A DNA stretch of 64,000 bases from Auriscalpium vulgare. Lineage: Eukaryota; Basidiomycota; Agaricomycetes; Russulales; Auriscalpiaceae. The stretch's first letter is position 1. Each line of letters starts with the position of its first letter. The translations under genes were made by a program, and so were the position numbers. Under the pieces are notes generated by a model. The model was not told the origin of the DNA. It saw only the letters and a program-made list of their open reading frames with translations, and did no database searches. Shown one piece after another: positions 21,484-32,443 of the stretch. The stretch lies in contig JAHBBC010000010.1 of the NCBI GenBank assembly GCA_019915015.1, positions 1,612,001 to 1,676,000 of the forward strand, written 5' to 3'.

Positions 21484-21566
21484 GAGGGCTGCTCCTCCCT
21501 CTCATTCTTCAGCAGCCTCTGCCCTTCGAGTTCTTCAAGTACTCAGCTCTTCAATCTACCTTCGAA

Positions 21567-22278
21567 ATGTTCTTCGCCAAGCTCGCTACCGTCGCCGTCA
21601 TTGCCTTCGGCACTTTTGTGGCTGCCACGCCCGTCGAGGTCAAGAAACGCGCCGACAGTGTCACCAGCATCCTCGATGCGTTGACCGAGCAAGTCGCGCC
21701 CCTCGCTGCGCAGTTCGGTACGCCGTGCCCTGGTGATGTATGCGCAAGTCCTGATGTCTATTCTTCAGGTACTCTGGATGCGAGCAGCGCGAGCGGTGAC
21801 AGCATCTCTCCCATTGTCGACCAGATTCAGTCGGCGGTGAGCGGTGCCGTCGATCAAATCAACGCTCTGCCCCCCGGCACGACCGCGGACTCCAGCTCTC
21901 TGACCTCCTTGTCTAACGTCATCTCGGTGCGCGTGCTCTGATCCATTGGATATGTTTCCAATGCTGATACACTGGATAGACCATCGTCACCCCCGCGAAC
22001 GGCCTCAGCCAGACGCAGGGTGTCGACTCGAAGAAGATCATCCCGTTCTTCTCTCCCCTCGGGTGGGTTCTCTTCAACGCTTTACCAGCACTATGAGTGC
22101 TCACCAATGCACATACAGCATTGTCCTCGCCCTCCTCGTCAAGGTGGTGCTGAAGCTCGTCGTCGGCGTGCTCGTCACTCTTGAAGCCACGCTCGTGACG
22201 CTCCTCGGAGGTCTGATCGTCGTGATCTCGCATCTCAACCTCACGCCGCTCCTTTTGGCGCTGGGCGTGGTTCTCTAA
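21567..22278 (+). CDS. Small secreted or membrane protein with hydrophobic C-terminus
   Basis: Three exons (21567-21926, 21980-22062, 22119-22278) with GT/AG introns code about 200 aa. The N-terminus is a signal peptide (MFFAKLATVAVIAFGTFVAA) followed by VEVKKRA, a likely Kex2 site. The middle contains a CPGDVC pair and Ser/Thr-rich stretches. The C-terminal third is strongly hydrophobic with Val/Leu-rich runs (about residues 148-200), suggesting two membrane-spanning or surface-active segments. I do not recognise a named family; small agaricomycete secreted proteins of this design are common, but its function is unknown. It has too few Cys for a hydrophobin. Start choice is supported by the signal peptide and the TATA box upstream. 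Confidence 0.75.
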
Positions 22279-22746
22279 ATTTCCGAAGGGGGGTCATCCC
22301 GACCACGTTGTCACCGGGTCCGCGAGGTGAAGAGCGATAGCTGAGGACAGGGTTCGCTGCACTTATGCTTTCGACGTTGGTCTCACAAGCTATTTTCTTT
22401 TACGGCCTTCATGAATGTTTTTGTTACGAGTTGGTTGAATGGAATGGATTCAAGTTACGCATTTCGCGTCACTATCGGTCCATGCATCTCCGATAAATGG
22501 TCGATTGCCTGGAATCAATTCAGCTTTGAACTCGGGTGTAGACTTTGGACGTAATTTCAAGTTCGACGTATACCGCCTGCTCAAGGCTGCCGCGGTACGC
22601 CGATGAACCTCTCGAGTCCAAGTAGCCCCTTCTTGTTCGAGAGGTCGTCATACTGCTAATAACGCTGAGATATTATAAACGCTCACTACATCGACTATAA
22701 TCCTGTCCAATGGTACCAGTACGTCCCTCCTTCAGCAGCACACGCC
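22279..22746. other. Convergent intergenic region
   Basis: This holds the 3' ends of the secreted-protein gene (plus) and the Lys-rich protein gene (minus). No further gene is seen. Confidence 0.6.
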
Positions 22747-24995
22747 TCAATCCTCCACTCCGAGCTCCTTGTCCCTCTTTGCCCTCCTCCACTCCTTCCG
22801 CTCCTCGTCCGTGAGCGCATACCACCCCTCCACGCTCTCTTCCAGCTCCATTTCCCACCGCTCCTCCATCTCCAGCATCTTCTTGCTCTTCTTGGGCGGA
22901 GGCGGGCGTGGAGGGGGCGGGGGCGGCGGACGTCTGTTTGGGTGCAGCGGGGCGATCTTGCGCAGCATTGTCTTAGATGCCTTGGCGAGCGGCGAGGCAG
23001 ACGAAGGCGAGGCAGAAGAGGCGAAGGGTGAGTTGGGATGCGAGGCCGCGCGCCGGATGAGCTCTGACATAGGCGTAGGTTTAGAGCGCGCGATGGTATA
23101 GCGACGGGCGAGGCTGTTCCCGGTGGAGACGGGCGTGGTATTCGATATCGGTGTCGTATGGGCTATTGGGGTTGTTTTAGGAGCTGGGGTATCAACTTCA
23201 TCATCGTGAGAGGGCTCCGAGGATGTCGGGTGGACGTTTTCCTACAACGTGATATTAGCAGAGAGAAACGCAAGAACGTGACAGTATGCCCACCTTTGAG
23301 CGTGAAGGAGACTTCGGCTCCTCGATTCTAACCTTCTTTGCCCTAGGCGTGCCACCGTCCCTTTGTCCGGACGCCTTCTCAGTCTCCTTCGCCTTGCCCT
23401 TGCCGCCAATCGAAGCCTTTTCCACCCCTTTCTTCGAGCCAGAGCTTCTTGAAGAGGCGGGAGCGCTGCGCTTCTCCCCTTCGTCCTCTTCGTCCGACTG
23501 CACCACAGCGCGCTTCGTGGCCTTCCTCTTGCTGGGAACCTTGACTGCTTGCTCCCCGTCTTCATCATGATCTACGGGGGTGGAAGGCGATGGCCGGCCT
23601 CTCGAAGACCTCGAAGAAGACGACCCCGCCGCATCTTTCTGCCTCGAGGGCGGGAGCATCAGCAGCTCGTCTTCCGAGTCGGGCACATCGGCAAACAATG
23701 CCACTGCAGCACCCGTCGACGAAGATGTTGTGTGAGCATCTGTGCCCTCGACACGCTCGTCTTCGGTCCGAGCGGCCTTGCGTTTGCCCTTGTCGGGCGG
23801 CGACTCGATGACGACCTCCACTGCCTTCTTCTTCCCCTTCCCCTTCTCCTTCGCAGGCTTCGTCTTCTTCGCCTTGCTGCCCCCCTCTTCAGCTGCCTTC
23901 TTGCCCTTTTTCTTTGCTTTCTCCGGCGGCCGCGTTGGTTCGACTGGCAGCTCGGGGGCTGATGTGCCTGCGAAGAAAACTGGGGGCGCCGGCGGAGGTG
24001 GCATGCGGGATGTGTCGCCGTAGTCAATCGAATCTTCGACTATGGAGATGCTCGGAGGAGGCGGCTCCTCCGCGCGTTTGCGCTTTCGCTTACGCGCTGG
24101 GCTGGCCATTGGAGACGAGTCCACGATCAGCGGTGGACTGGAGTGTCGACTCGAGCTGGAGAGTGCAAGATCGGAGGGGGGCAAGTGCAGACTTGAGCTG
24201 GGCAGAGGGATAGTGTCTGGAACTGAAGCAGGTGGCGGCGCGTCCTCTACAGTCGGGCGCACAACTTGAGTCTTCCCGATACGCGGCTTCGGCTTGGCTT
24301 TCGCTTTGGCCTTCGGAGGCGACTCAGGCCGAGGTGGTGCGAAGTACTCGTCTTCCGAAAAGAGCTCGATGACCTCTGTGCTTACCGGGATCGATCGTTG
24401 ACTGGCTTTGCGCGAACGGAGTTTGGCCCTCTCCGCGATGTCCAAGGAGTATTCATCAATGATAGTACCTCCTGGTCCATCATCAACGAATATATGCGCG
24501 CCAGCGATGGCGGGGGGATCAGGAAGGAGGACAGAGGACGGCGTCTGCAGTGCGAGGGTCGTGTCGCTGATGGGATCGGAGGTGGTCTTGGAACTCTTGA
24601 AGATGGGTCGTGGACGAGGTCGTTTGCCAGAAGGCTTAGAGGTGGCGGAGATGGAGGAGCCAGCCTCTGGAGGATGAGATGGGAAGGATGAGATGGTGGA
24701 GGCGGCTGCGAGCTGAGGCTGCGGCGGGTGAGTGAAAGATGAGATTGTGGTGTTGTCGAATGCTGTGGGCACGGGGAGCGGAGGTGGTAACGACGTAAAG
24801 GTTTCAACAGGAGATATATTGGGATTCGCTGGAGAAGCAGTTGAGCATTTCTCTGGGCGACCGCCTGATGTTAGACTCACCGAATGTCGGCGCAACATCC
24901 ACTCGGTTGGGGCGGATCATGTCGAGGGAAAGGTCTCCTTCATCTTCGCTGTCTGCAACCATCCATTCGTCTTCTGGTCCTGGGTGATACGACAT
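22747..24995 (-). CDS. Lys/Ser/Pro-rich nuclear protein, conserved C-terminus, unknown function
   Basis: Three exons (24995-24881, 24828-23294, 23241-22747) separated by two 52-nt introns give about 714 aa. The start chosen is the first ATG of the frame (MSYHPGPEDEWMV); the open frame further upstream has no ATG. The protein opens with an acidic stretch (ADSEDEGD), is largely disordered with many basic clusters (KRKRKR, KAKKKGKK) that would serve as nuclear localisation signals, and has repeated SEDE/SDEED acidic patches. The best ordered part is a C-terminal helix of about 40 residues (EERWEMELEESVEGWYAL...EWRRAKRDKELG). No catalytic domain is visible. It is divergent from VPS51 with 261 bp between the two start codons, so they may share a promoter. 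Confidence 0.8.
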
Positions 24996-25162
24996 ATGTA
25001 GTGGAGGACGAGGTGGTGGGAGGCAGGCTGTGGACGACTCTACGGAGCCGGGGAGCAATCGACGTGACGAGAGTGTGACGCGTCGCGTTTGTCCGAGTCA
25101 CATGACAGATTCTCTGTCACACGAACCTTTGTCAGACACACCGTCCCGACTCCCTAGCCATC

Positions 25163-25206
25163 GCCGTCGAGGACACCGCCGCCCGCCGTCGAGGACACCG
25201 CCGCCC
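25163..25206. repeat. 22-bp tandem duplication in the divergent promoter
   Basis: The word GCCGTCGAGGACACCGCCGCC plus one C occurs twice head to tail (from 25163 and from 25185) between the start codons of the Lys-rich protein gene and VPS51. Confidence 0.8.
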
Positions 25207-25256
25207 GCCATCCTGCCAACGAGGGTCTTATTGTGCTGAACACACGCCCACAGAAA

Positions 25257-26032
25257 ATGTCGCACGCTTCTTCCTCGTCCCCGCCTAAGACCCCGCCGCG
25301 CACCAAATCTGCGAATAAACCTCTGCCATCACCCCTACGGCCGACATCACCCTCGCCACTCTCGCGACCGATCTCGTCTTCACCCAGACGGACACCCATA
25401 GACTCTGCTACACTTTCTCCAGGGACTCCGCCTCCAGGGCGCAAAACCAATGCCAGAGACCTCCTGCGCAAGCACTATGGCCTGGGCGTAGCCCCGCCTT
25501 TGCCGTCTGGGAAGCTGATGGACCCAATGGACTTGGGTGAGTAAGATGCCTCTCTCCGAGTGGAATGGTGTCTTACATGTGGTACTAGACTCGCCGGCTT
25601 TTGACGCTCGAGCCTACTATGAACAGTTGATCACTACCTCGTCGCTCACTACTTTGCTGAAGAAGGAGAACGAGCTGCTGCTAGGTCAGTCAACAGCTTC
25701 GCGCACGCTCCCTGTCTTATGTCTGAGGTGTGCTTAGACATGCGAGAATTGGACAGCGAGCGACAGTCTCTCGTCTACAACCATCACCATGAGCTCATAG
25801 CCGCCACCGACACCATCTCTGCGGTGAGCAGGCTGTGGGTACCTCTCATTAACTTCCCGCTGAAACTCGCGCCCAACAGATGAAGACGCGCGCCGAATCA
25901 CTGGATGCGGACCTCGACCTACTGAGAGCCGCTTTCTCGGAAATATCTCGCCTCAGCGCAGAGGTTACCATCGAAAACCCCATGCGCTCACCACCTGCTG
26001 CGGCACCCACTGCACATCCTGGTCCGCCTTGA
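25257..26032 (+). CDS. VPS51: VPS51-family subunit of the GARP tethering complex
   Basis: Four exons (25257-25536, 25589-25684, 25738-25823, 25880-26032) join in frame to about 204 aa. After a Pro/Ser-rich N-terminus comes the Vps51/COG1 helical core: DSPAFDARAYYEQL, then TLLKKENELLLDMRELDSER, the hallmark LVYNHHHELIAATDTISAMK, and a coiled-coil tail. In yeast Vps51 joins Vps52-54 to tether endosome-derived vesicles at the trans-Golgi. Fungal Vps51 proteins are often this short, consisting of the N-terminal coiled coil only. The open frame upstream of the ATG has only a GTG and is not used here. Confidence 0.9.
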
Positions 26033-26261
26033 AACTTGAGATTGCTCCTACCTACTACCTGTTCCCGCTCGACATCCGAACCTTGTCACACACGCCTTGG
26101 CACAGGAATAGAAGCGATGACTGGAACGTCCACATAGAGGAAGGATTGCCCTGAAGCTTTAAGGACCCACCACGTATCTCATATCTGGATTGTCTTCACT
26201 AACTCGTTAACCTACACACTAGACTACATACCACTGGCCGTCCCCAGAATTACAAGACCAT

Positions 26262-27145
26262 CTATTCGACCTTCTTCCCGTCAACGAAGACATCGACCTT
26301 TTCGTCGTAGAACGCGAGGAACCCCCTTATCTCTGCGCACTCGAGGTTCGGAGCGCGGTACCACCATACAAGCCCTTCTTTCTTCCCTGAGGGGAGATTG
26401 ACGTCGTAATAGCTGGCAACGCCCTGCAGATGCCCCAAGGTCAGCGTCGTACAGCAATTCAGGCTACCGGTGGACATGCCTTGTACGGGCAACCAGTCGT
26501 CAACTCGGCAGGAGTGAGAAGCTCCATGTGGACATCCGATATTGGGATGTACGTCCTCACGCGGAGGCCAGTCTCGAAAAGCAGCCGCGGCTTCGTCGTG
26601 TTTGCCACTTCCACCCCATCTATCTCCACACGAACGTGACGCGAGGACTGCAAAACGTCGACGCGCTGTAGGTGACCCGCACAACGGGTTACTACGTGTG
26701 CGATCAAGATGAACGGGGGAGACTGGCCTTGTAGGGGTCCTTCGGATGGTAGTAGATCCTTTCGTCCTCCTCAAGCCAGGCGTCCGCTTTGTCGAAGCTG
26801 ATCTTCACGAAGTCCTTAAGATCACCTTCCGTGAAGAGCTTGACGGCAGCGTCTGCCTTGCGGTTCGCCACCACGAGATCGTAGGTGTCCGACTTGTCTC
26901 TCTTTGTCGCATTTTGGAGGTACTTCTCGGGGACGTCCGACTTGTGGAAGTAATAGTGCGGGAAATACGCATGCTCCCACCTACCAGTGTACGTTATGAG
27001 CTTGCGAACACAATAGGGGTGTGCTAATCAGGACTCACACTAGCTTTGAATTGCGAGTATCGACGATATACTCGCCTCCGAATAGGACGCGAATGCGCTT
27101 GATGGTGTCTTCAGTGTAGCCAGCGGACGGAAACGGGACACTCAT
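26262..27145 (-). CDS. DUF427 (PF04248) tandem-domain protein
   Basis: Four exons (27145-27039, 26980-26728, 26665-26480, 26423-26262) give 235 aa. Two DUF427-like repeats are visible: IKRIRVLFGGEYIVDTRNSK leading to VWEHAYFPHYYFHKSDV, and SSRHVRVEIDGVEVANTTKP leading to RTYIPISDVHMELL, CPYKG and a third WWY/FLAFYDEKVDVFVDG part. The family is widespread in bacteria and fungi and has no agreed activity. Intron 1 is GT/AG, but introns 2 and 3 keep frame only with GC donors (GCCAGT and GCATGT) and AG acceptors. It lies convergent with VPS51. Confidence 0.85.
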
Positions 27146-28629
27146 GCTGATGAGTCTACGGGAGTGCTCGGTGATGGTTAGAAGTAAGCACGAGTTGACG
27201 CTCCTGACAGTTCGAAGCCAGGTTTTATACATATCTTTAAGTTTGACCTCTGCGGCATGCTTTGTGCGGATGACTGATATAGAACTGTGGCTGAGTCAGA
27301 TTCTCTCGTCGGATCATCGAGGGCGCAAGCTCTTACTAAATCTTGGAGCAGCTCTTCGGCGAGTAGGACAAACTTCGAAGACACCATCAGTCATCTGAGC
27401 ACAACAAACAACAGAGGAGGTTAGACATCTCCACGCCGGCGCATACGTCGACTGGAAGTTTGCTAGCTGCCATGCTTCGGAAAATAAGTCAAGTACCGGC
27501 TCAATAATCTTGTTAAAGCATGACTTGGGTACGAAAGAACTGGGGCATACCTTGTCGGATTGTACCTGCATGTCGTCGAATGGAATTAACGAGGCCCGCT
27601 CTCAGCCTCCCCGGCGTTTGCCGATCACCCAGTGCAGCGCGTCGTCGGCGCTGACTGACTTGTCCATCTCTTCCACTTATCATCTTCCTCAGACTTTAAC
27701 CCCTCCTTACGACTATCTTCTGATGCCATAAGGTCAAGCTACGGAGACTAGCCCCTCCATAGTTTTGCTATGCTGCGCTGCTCGATCTCTTGGGTCCGTT
27801 CTCAGGATAATCGGCTGTGTCACAATCTGCCGAGTCCGAAGGGGTAGTAATTGAAGTAGGTTGTATCACGGCGCGGAGTTCCCAACTTCGTTAGGCCAAG
27901 AGCGAAGTTAATGTGATTTTGTTCTGGGACCACAAAGCGAAGAGCCCAAGCAGACTGGACAGCTCTAGGACTCCTCCGAGCGGCGGCGCATGATATGTCT
28001 CTGCCGTCATTGGTTTTTCCAAGGACGCATCCTAGAATACCTGCGCTCAGAACTCACGCCGAGAGCATGTTCTATATACCACCGATGCGAACCAGAAGAC
28101 GCGTGTGACCTGGCCTGGCGCTGGTCGTGCGACCTGCTCGAGTCTATCTTTCTCTAGGTCAGCCTCGTGTTCGCAATTGCAGCCAAGAACTCGTGCTCAT
28201 GGTTCAAATATCCCTGCAGATGCTGTCGTGGAACTGATATCCTCCCACGCCGTCATCATTCTCAACTGCATCTCGACGGCACAAGCTCACGCAATTTTTG
28301 CCAAGCTTCGCTCGTGCTCTCGTTAAAAATATCCTCACCTGCCATTCTCACGAGGCATGTCGCAGTTGCGGTAGCATTTCTAGTCTTTCTCTAACCCAAG
28401 TTACCGTCCCCGTTATACACACCATCGTGATTTGTAGGAGCGTCGCAGTACCATCGCGAACGTCCCGCTCCACGCCAAGTTCGTCACGCAACATCATGGT
28501 CGCAAGGTGTGCCCATATGCCCCGTCCCGCTCACGCCAAGTCGTCGCCCTTGGGCACAAGGCAACTGCGCGCGCACGCCAAGCTCCGCGCCATTGTCGTC
28601 GACAAAACGCAGCTGCGCTCTCCGAAACG
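27146..28629. other. Intergenic region; no gene supported
   Basis: About 1.5 kb with only short, domain-free open frames on both strands. It includes the DUF427 gene promoter at the left and the promoter of the small peptide gene at the right. Confidence 0.55.
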
Positions 28630-28637
28630 TATAAATT
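28630..28637 (+). promoter_or_regulatory. TATA box (TATAAATT)
   Basis: TATAAATT lies 72 nt upstream of the ATG at 28702 and supports real expression of the short secreted-peptide gene. Confidence 0.6.
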
Positions 28638-28701
28638 CTGGACGTCGCAGGATGAGGATCTCCATCCTACCAGGACCTCAGACAACAAAGACACAGACAA
28701 C

Positions 28702-28920
28702 ATGCGCTTCAACTCTTTCGTGCTCGCCTCTCTCTTCCTGTTCGCGATGCTCGCGGGGCCCGCGCTCGCTGCGCCTCGCCACGGCGATGGTGATCGTGAC
28801 GGCGACGATGATGGAGACCGTGACGGCGACCGCGACGGTGATAGGGTGTGTACTCCGCTCTCTGCACTCACTGCACGGACAAAATTGATCTGGTTGTTTT
28901 GATAGCGTCGCTTCAACTGA
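28702..28920 (+). CDS. Very small secreted Asp/Gly/Arg-repeat peptide
   Basis: Two exons (28702-28845 and 28906-28920) separated by a 60-nt GT/AG intron give a 52-aa precursor. The first 24 residues are a clear signal peptide (MRFNSFVLASLFLFAMLAGP, cleaved near ALAA). The mature part is about 28 residues of repeated DG/DR dipeptides with a dibasic end. There is no cysteine and no C-terminal CaaX box, so it is neither a typical effector nor a mating pheromone. The intron and the TATA box argue against a chance open frame. A role in calcium or mineral binding is only a guess from the acidic repeat. Confidence 0.55.
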
Positions 28921-29478
28921 GCGAACGTGCTCTCTAAACGGTGTCTTGCGTCTAACGGCCATTGAATGGTACTTCAAACGGCTCTGAAACTCGCATTGCG
29001 CGCTAACACACCCTAACACAGAATTGTACATGTAGGATGTAGGGTCGTGTGTTTGCCTCCGTCATAATCACAGCTCTCCTGTCCTCGTTCGTCGGCACTG
29101 GGTTGATGTGATAGGGAGGAGCAGAGCTCGTAGCATTTGTCCCTGAATGGAGCGTATTCTGCATTTTATTCGGGTTGTTCTCAATATGAGAGTCGGTGGG
29201 TGAGATATTTCCACTTTGAGGCCTTCCCTGCGCAGCATGGTGGACCGGTACGAAGTACTTTGACCGTCCCTTTCCTCGTCGTCCGGAAAAGGCCGAGTCC
29301 GGGCCATGTCACTGTATGTACTCTCCCAGACATGAAAGTCGTTCGAAGTTATTCGGAAGTAGCGATTGGATGAAGTTTGCTGCCAAAATAATCCATTATC
29401 CAGTTTCTCTGGTGTTTCTCCATTTCAGTCTCCTACTAGAATACTGACGGTGAGAGTAGGTAGGACAACCCAACGCAG
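28921..29478. other. Intergenic region; no gene supported
   Basis: Follows the small peptide gene and precedes the first tRNA-Gly. Only short open frames without recognisable features are present. Confidence 0.5.
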
Positions 29479-29570
29479 TGCATTGCCCGTGAATCGAACA
29501 CGGGGCGGGTCGAAACACATAGCATGGTCTCTGATGGCAACGACCCAGGTTACCACTACCCCAGCAATGC
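29479..29570 (-). tRNA. tRNA-Gly: tRNA-Gly(GCC) with a 21-nt intron
   Basis: On the minus strand the cloverleaf is complete: acceptor GCATTGC/GCAATGC, D-stem GGGT/ACCT with loop AGTGGTA, anticodon stem GGTCG/CGACC, anticodon loop containing TTGCCA (anticodon GCC), variable CGCC, T-arm CCGTG-TTCGATT-CACGG and discriminator A. The anticodon stem closes only if about 21 nt after position 37 are removed, which is the canonical tRNA intron site. A second gene with the same mature sequence lies at 32055. Confidence 0.92.
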
Positions 29571-29696
29571 ATGGACAGTGGGTTGTGTCTTGGCCGCAAG
29601 GACGGAGTTCGAGTTTCGCTGCTGTGACAAACTTGCAGAGTCGTTCGAAAGTATTTGCAAGGCAGCTACTGTGATTCGAAACGCGCCCCAGTGGCC

Positions 29697-30561
29697 TTAA
29701 CCTTTCTCCGATGCAGTATCGAGGCTGGTCAGGACTGCAACAAACGAGCCTACAACGAGCCGCCGCGGCCATCGCTGGGCCCGCCCGCGGCTGAATGGCT
29801 GAAAAGCCGCACGAGGTCGATGTGCAAGGGCAAGGCCTGGAGCAGCGGCGCGAGAAGCGCGACAGTCTGCGCACGTTGATCCTGCGCGCGTATTGCTCCT
29901 GTGCGCGTGTAGACCCTGCAGCATTTGGAAGGCGTGGTTCTGGTCCTGCACGAGCCGGAGATAGCGCATGGTTAGGTCGAGCATTACAAGGGAGCGATCA
30001 GGACGCACCGTGCGGAGGGCATCGAGCTTGGAGTCGAGCGCGGTCATTTTGGTGGTCAGACTGGCGAGCTCGGCATGGTGAATGACGACGTCGTGGGTTT
30101 GAACAGATTCACCGACATCATTGTCTGGTAGCGGTTGACTGTGGGAGATAGTTGAGTATATGCGCATATAATTAACCCCGGTCCCAGCGCCAGCCCCAGC
30201 GCCTGGGATTTGAAGGCCACACAACCAGGTGGCGCATAGGGAAGTGGGTATGGGACCAGATAGAGGAGGAAACGCACCGGTCTGCACGACATCCGCCGCC
30301 TTCTACTGCGCGCTCTCTGCCTCTTCGCCCACGCGTACGCTCGCGCACCACACATCCTCAACCTCATTAACCAGCCTGCCGGTGTGCTCGCCGAAGTTTT
30401 GAGACGCGCGTGCGTGTCGTGCAGGAGGATGCGCGTCTTTCGGCGGGCGCGAGCTGCGTGTGCGAGGGCGTGAGCACGGCCGCAGGGAACGTCGGCTTGC
30501 GGAGGAGGTGTGCCCAGAGTGCTGAGGCGGAAGGTTTGGGTCGTGGAGCCGGGGCTTGCAT
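29697..30561 (-). pseudogene. Degenerate gene for a helical protein, at least two frameshifts
   Basis: The minus strand begins with an ATG frame (MQAPAPRPKPSASALWAHLL) that looks like a protein N-terminus, then the protein-like reading jumps frame twice within about 70 nt: to an LLHDTHARLK segment, then to FGEHTGRLVNEVED. Further on another helical piece is seen (THDVVIHHAELASLTTKMTA, then LDSKLDALRTV). The pieces look like one coiled-coil protein interrupted by single-base losses. I do not recognise the family. Unusual splicing could be an alternative, but the shifts are too close for two normal introns. Confidence 0.4.
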
Positions 30562-30660
30562 GTTATGGTCGTGAAGACGATGCCATGGAGCCAGGGGAGA
30601 GATGGTGTTGAGTTCACGTGACAGTGTCGAGGGTGAGGCCCGGCTTTAAAATTAGAGATC

Positions 30661-31485
30661 TCAGAGGGAAGGGTTGATGGTGCTCTGGGATTCGGCGTTT
30701 TGCAGCGACCACTCCTGCATTTCTTCGATCGGAAGGTCCTTCCATTTCACCACGAGCTGGCCCCGACGCACTATCAGCGGTCGTTCTCGCAATATCCACG
30801 GCGACGCACCTCATCCAAAAAAGCGAATATCTCAGCGATCTTCTCGTCAGCCATAACCTTGGTATTCGTGCTTTCTACGAGGGCCGACTCGAGCTCCGTG
30901 TTGTGCGCCTCGAGCTATGAGGCAACGATCAGCACGACGCAGCATTCATGGGATAGCACACACTTCGGCGAGTTGCTTGCGCAACTTGTCGCGCTCGGCC
31001 TCGAGAGTGGGGATTGTGCGTGCGTGCGTAGCGGCTTGTGGCCCGAGATCCTCCCGCCATGCGTTGGGCGGGCGCGGCTCCCCCCTGCGCTTTCGCCTGC
31101 GCGCGTCGTCGACGACGGCCTGCAAGCCGTCAAGATTTTCTTGGAGCACGTAACTCTCAAAGAGCTTGTTCGACTCTTCCTGAGGTGATCGGTATGAGCG
31201 AGGTGGAGCGTGCGAGTAAGGCGGACATACCACGATACGCTTTTCGACGAAGCCTGATACCGTCTGGTAGACCGTCTCGGCTCCCTTCGGTTGCTCCTCA
31301 CACCAGAGCGGAAAGCATTCAACGAACTCTTCGAACCTGGGACACATTGTATTTTGCAGGAGGACAATATGGAGGAAGAGAACTCACGTCCACTTGTGGG
31401 CAGCTTGTTGGATGGCGAGCTGGAGCGCGTCGTAGAAACCGGGCCACCGCTTGTTAGACGGGCCAGGAGGAGCGTTCGATGTCAT
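30661..31485 (-). CDS. NNF1: Nnf1, MIND/Mis12 kinetochore complex subunit
   Basis: Five exons (31485-31388, 31336-31231, 31179-30964, 30914-30810, 30756-30661) give 206 aa, the usual length for Nnf1/PMF1. Family features are an N-terminal RWPGFYDALQLAIQQAAHKW helix, the FEEFVECFPLWC motif, FVEKRI, then a long helix with LDGLQAVVDDARRR, a Trp-Arg-Glu-Asp segment (NAWREDLGP), PTLEAERDKLRKQLAE and a C-terminal coiled coil. Nnf1 pairs with Mis12/Mtw1 and links centromeric chromatin to the Ndc80 complex. All splice phases agree. The start is the only ATG in frame at the 5' end. Confidence 0.9.
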
Positions 31486-32054
31486 GAGGATTTGTTCCAG
31501 CAGAACACTGACTCACAGCGGGCTATCCTTCAGGGATTTAAACTCCGAAGTGTAACTCTCTCGCGCACCGCGGCGCACGGTGGGCCTCGGTGGGCTCGCA
31601 GTCCCTCTTGGATACTAAGGTACATAGCCAGCAAACTGTATTAAATGTGTATCTATACTGCGCGAGAGGATAATTTACAACGCGATGTGCAGGCAGATAA
31701 TCAAAAAGGACGTATGTACATCATAGGGTTACAAGGCTGGTAGGTCTCCTCCGGTTTCGGCGTGGAAGTTGCGTGGAAGGTGGATATCAAGAGAGAAGCC
31801 GAAACGCGCCAATTGCAAGCATTCCGTACAAAAGAACGCGTTGAGAACGCGCCCTCTATTTCCTTGTGGCCTTCTGCAAAACGGTTCGCCCTATGGGGCG
31901 TTCTAGGAAGGGCCGCTGCCGCCGCTCGCGCCTCAAAGCGCGCTCAGGCGGCTGCTACTGCTGCAGTTGAGGCCAACAGCACTTCCTTTCCCTAAGGACA
32001 AAAATCACTCTTGCTTTTAAAAATCAACAAAACGCTGCCACAACAGTTTGGTAG
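31486..32054. other. Intergenic region; no gene supported
   Basis: Upstream region of Nnf1 and 3' flank of the second tRNA-Gly. A TTTT run in tRNA orientation (plus-strand aaaa near 32,030) is a plausible RNA polymerase III terminator for the tRNA at 32055. Confidence 0.5.
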
Positions 32055-32145
32055 TGCATTGCCCGTGAATCGAACACGGGGCGGGTCGAACCTAACGGCT
32101 CGAAATCCATGGCAACGACCCAGGTTACCACTACCCCAGCAATGC
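32055..32145 (-). tRNA. tRNA-Gly: tRNA-Gly(GCC) with a 20-nt intron
   Basis: The mature sequence is the same as the tRNA at 29479-29570 in every stem and loop, with anticodon GCC and an intron directly after position 37. The intron (starting TGGATTTCG) differs completely from that of the first copy. A T-run lies about 25 nt past the 3' end. Confidence 0.92.
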
Positions 32146-32443
32146 TATAAATGAAGGCAAATAAGAGGCGCAATCATCTGAGGGCGCAAACGGCGGCAGA
32201 AATGACTAGACGCCAGGACCGGCCAGGTCGCACGCCGTCGCTGAGCGAGTTCATCCCACTTTTTACAGTAGTAGAAGTCGGTTGATGAAACTAAAAGATA
32301 GTGGCTGGTGGTACTTAAGTAGCGACGTTGCCGGCAACGACCGCAAGTGGACGCCACAAAGATTTCAGCGGCTACTCAATTGTCCTGCTTTGGTACTCGC
32401 ACTGGACCGCACACTTCACCGCGCGCGCCCTACCCCAGCCTTC

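Noticed and set aside
21567..22278. Hydrophobin
   Set aside because: The eight-cysteine hydrophobin pattern is absent; only two cysteines are seen.
28702..28920. Mating pheromone precursor
   Set aside because: Basidiomycete pheromone precursors end in a CaaX box and lack a classical signal peptide; this one has a signal peptide and no cysteine.
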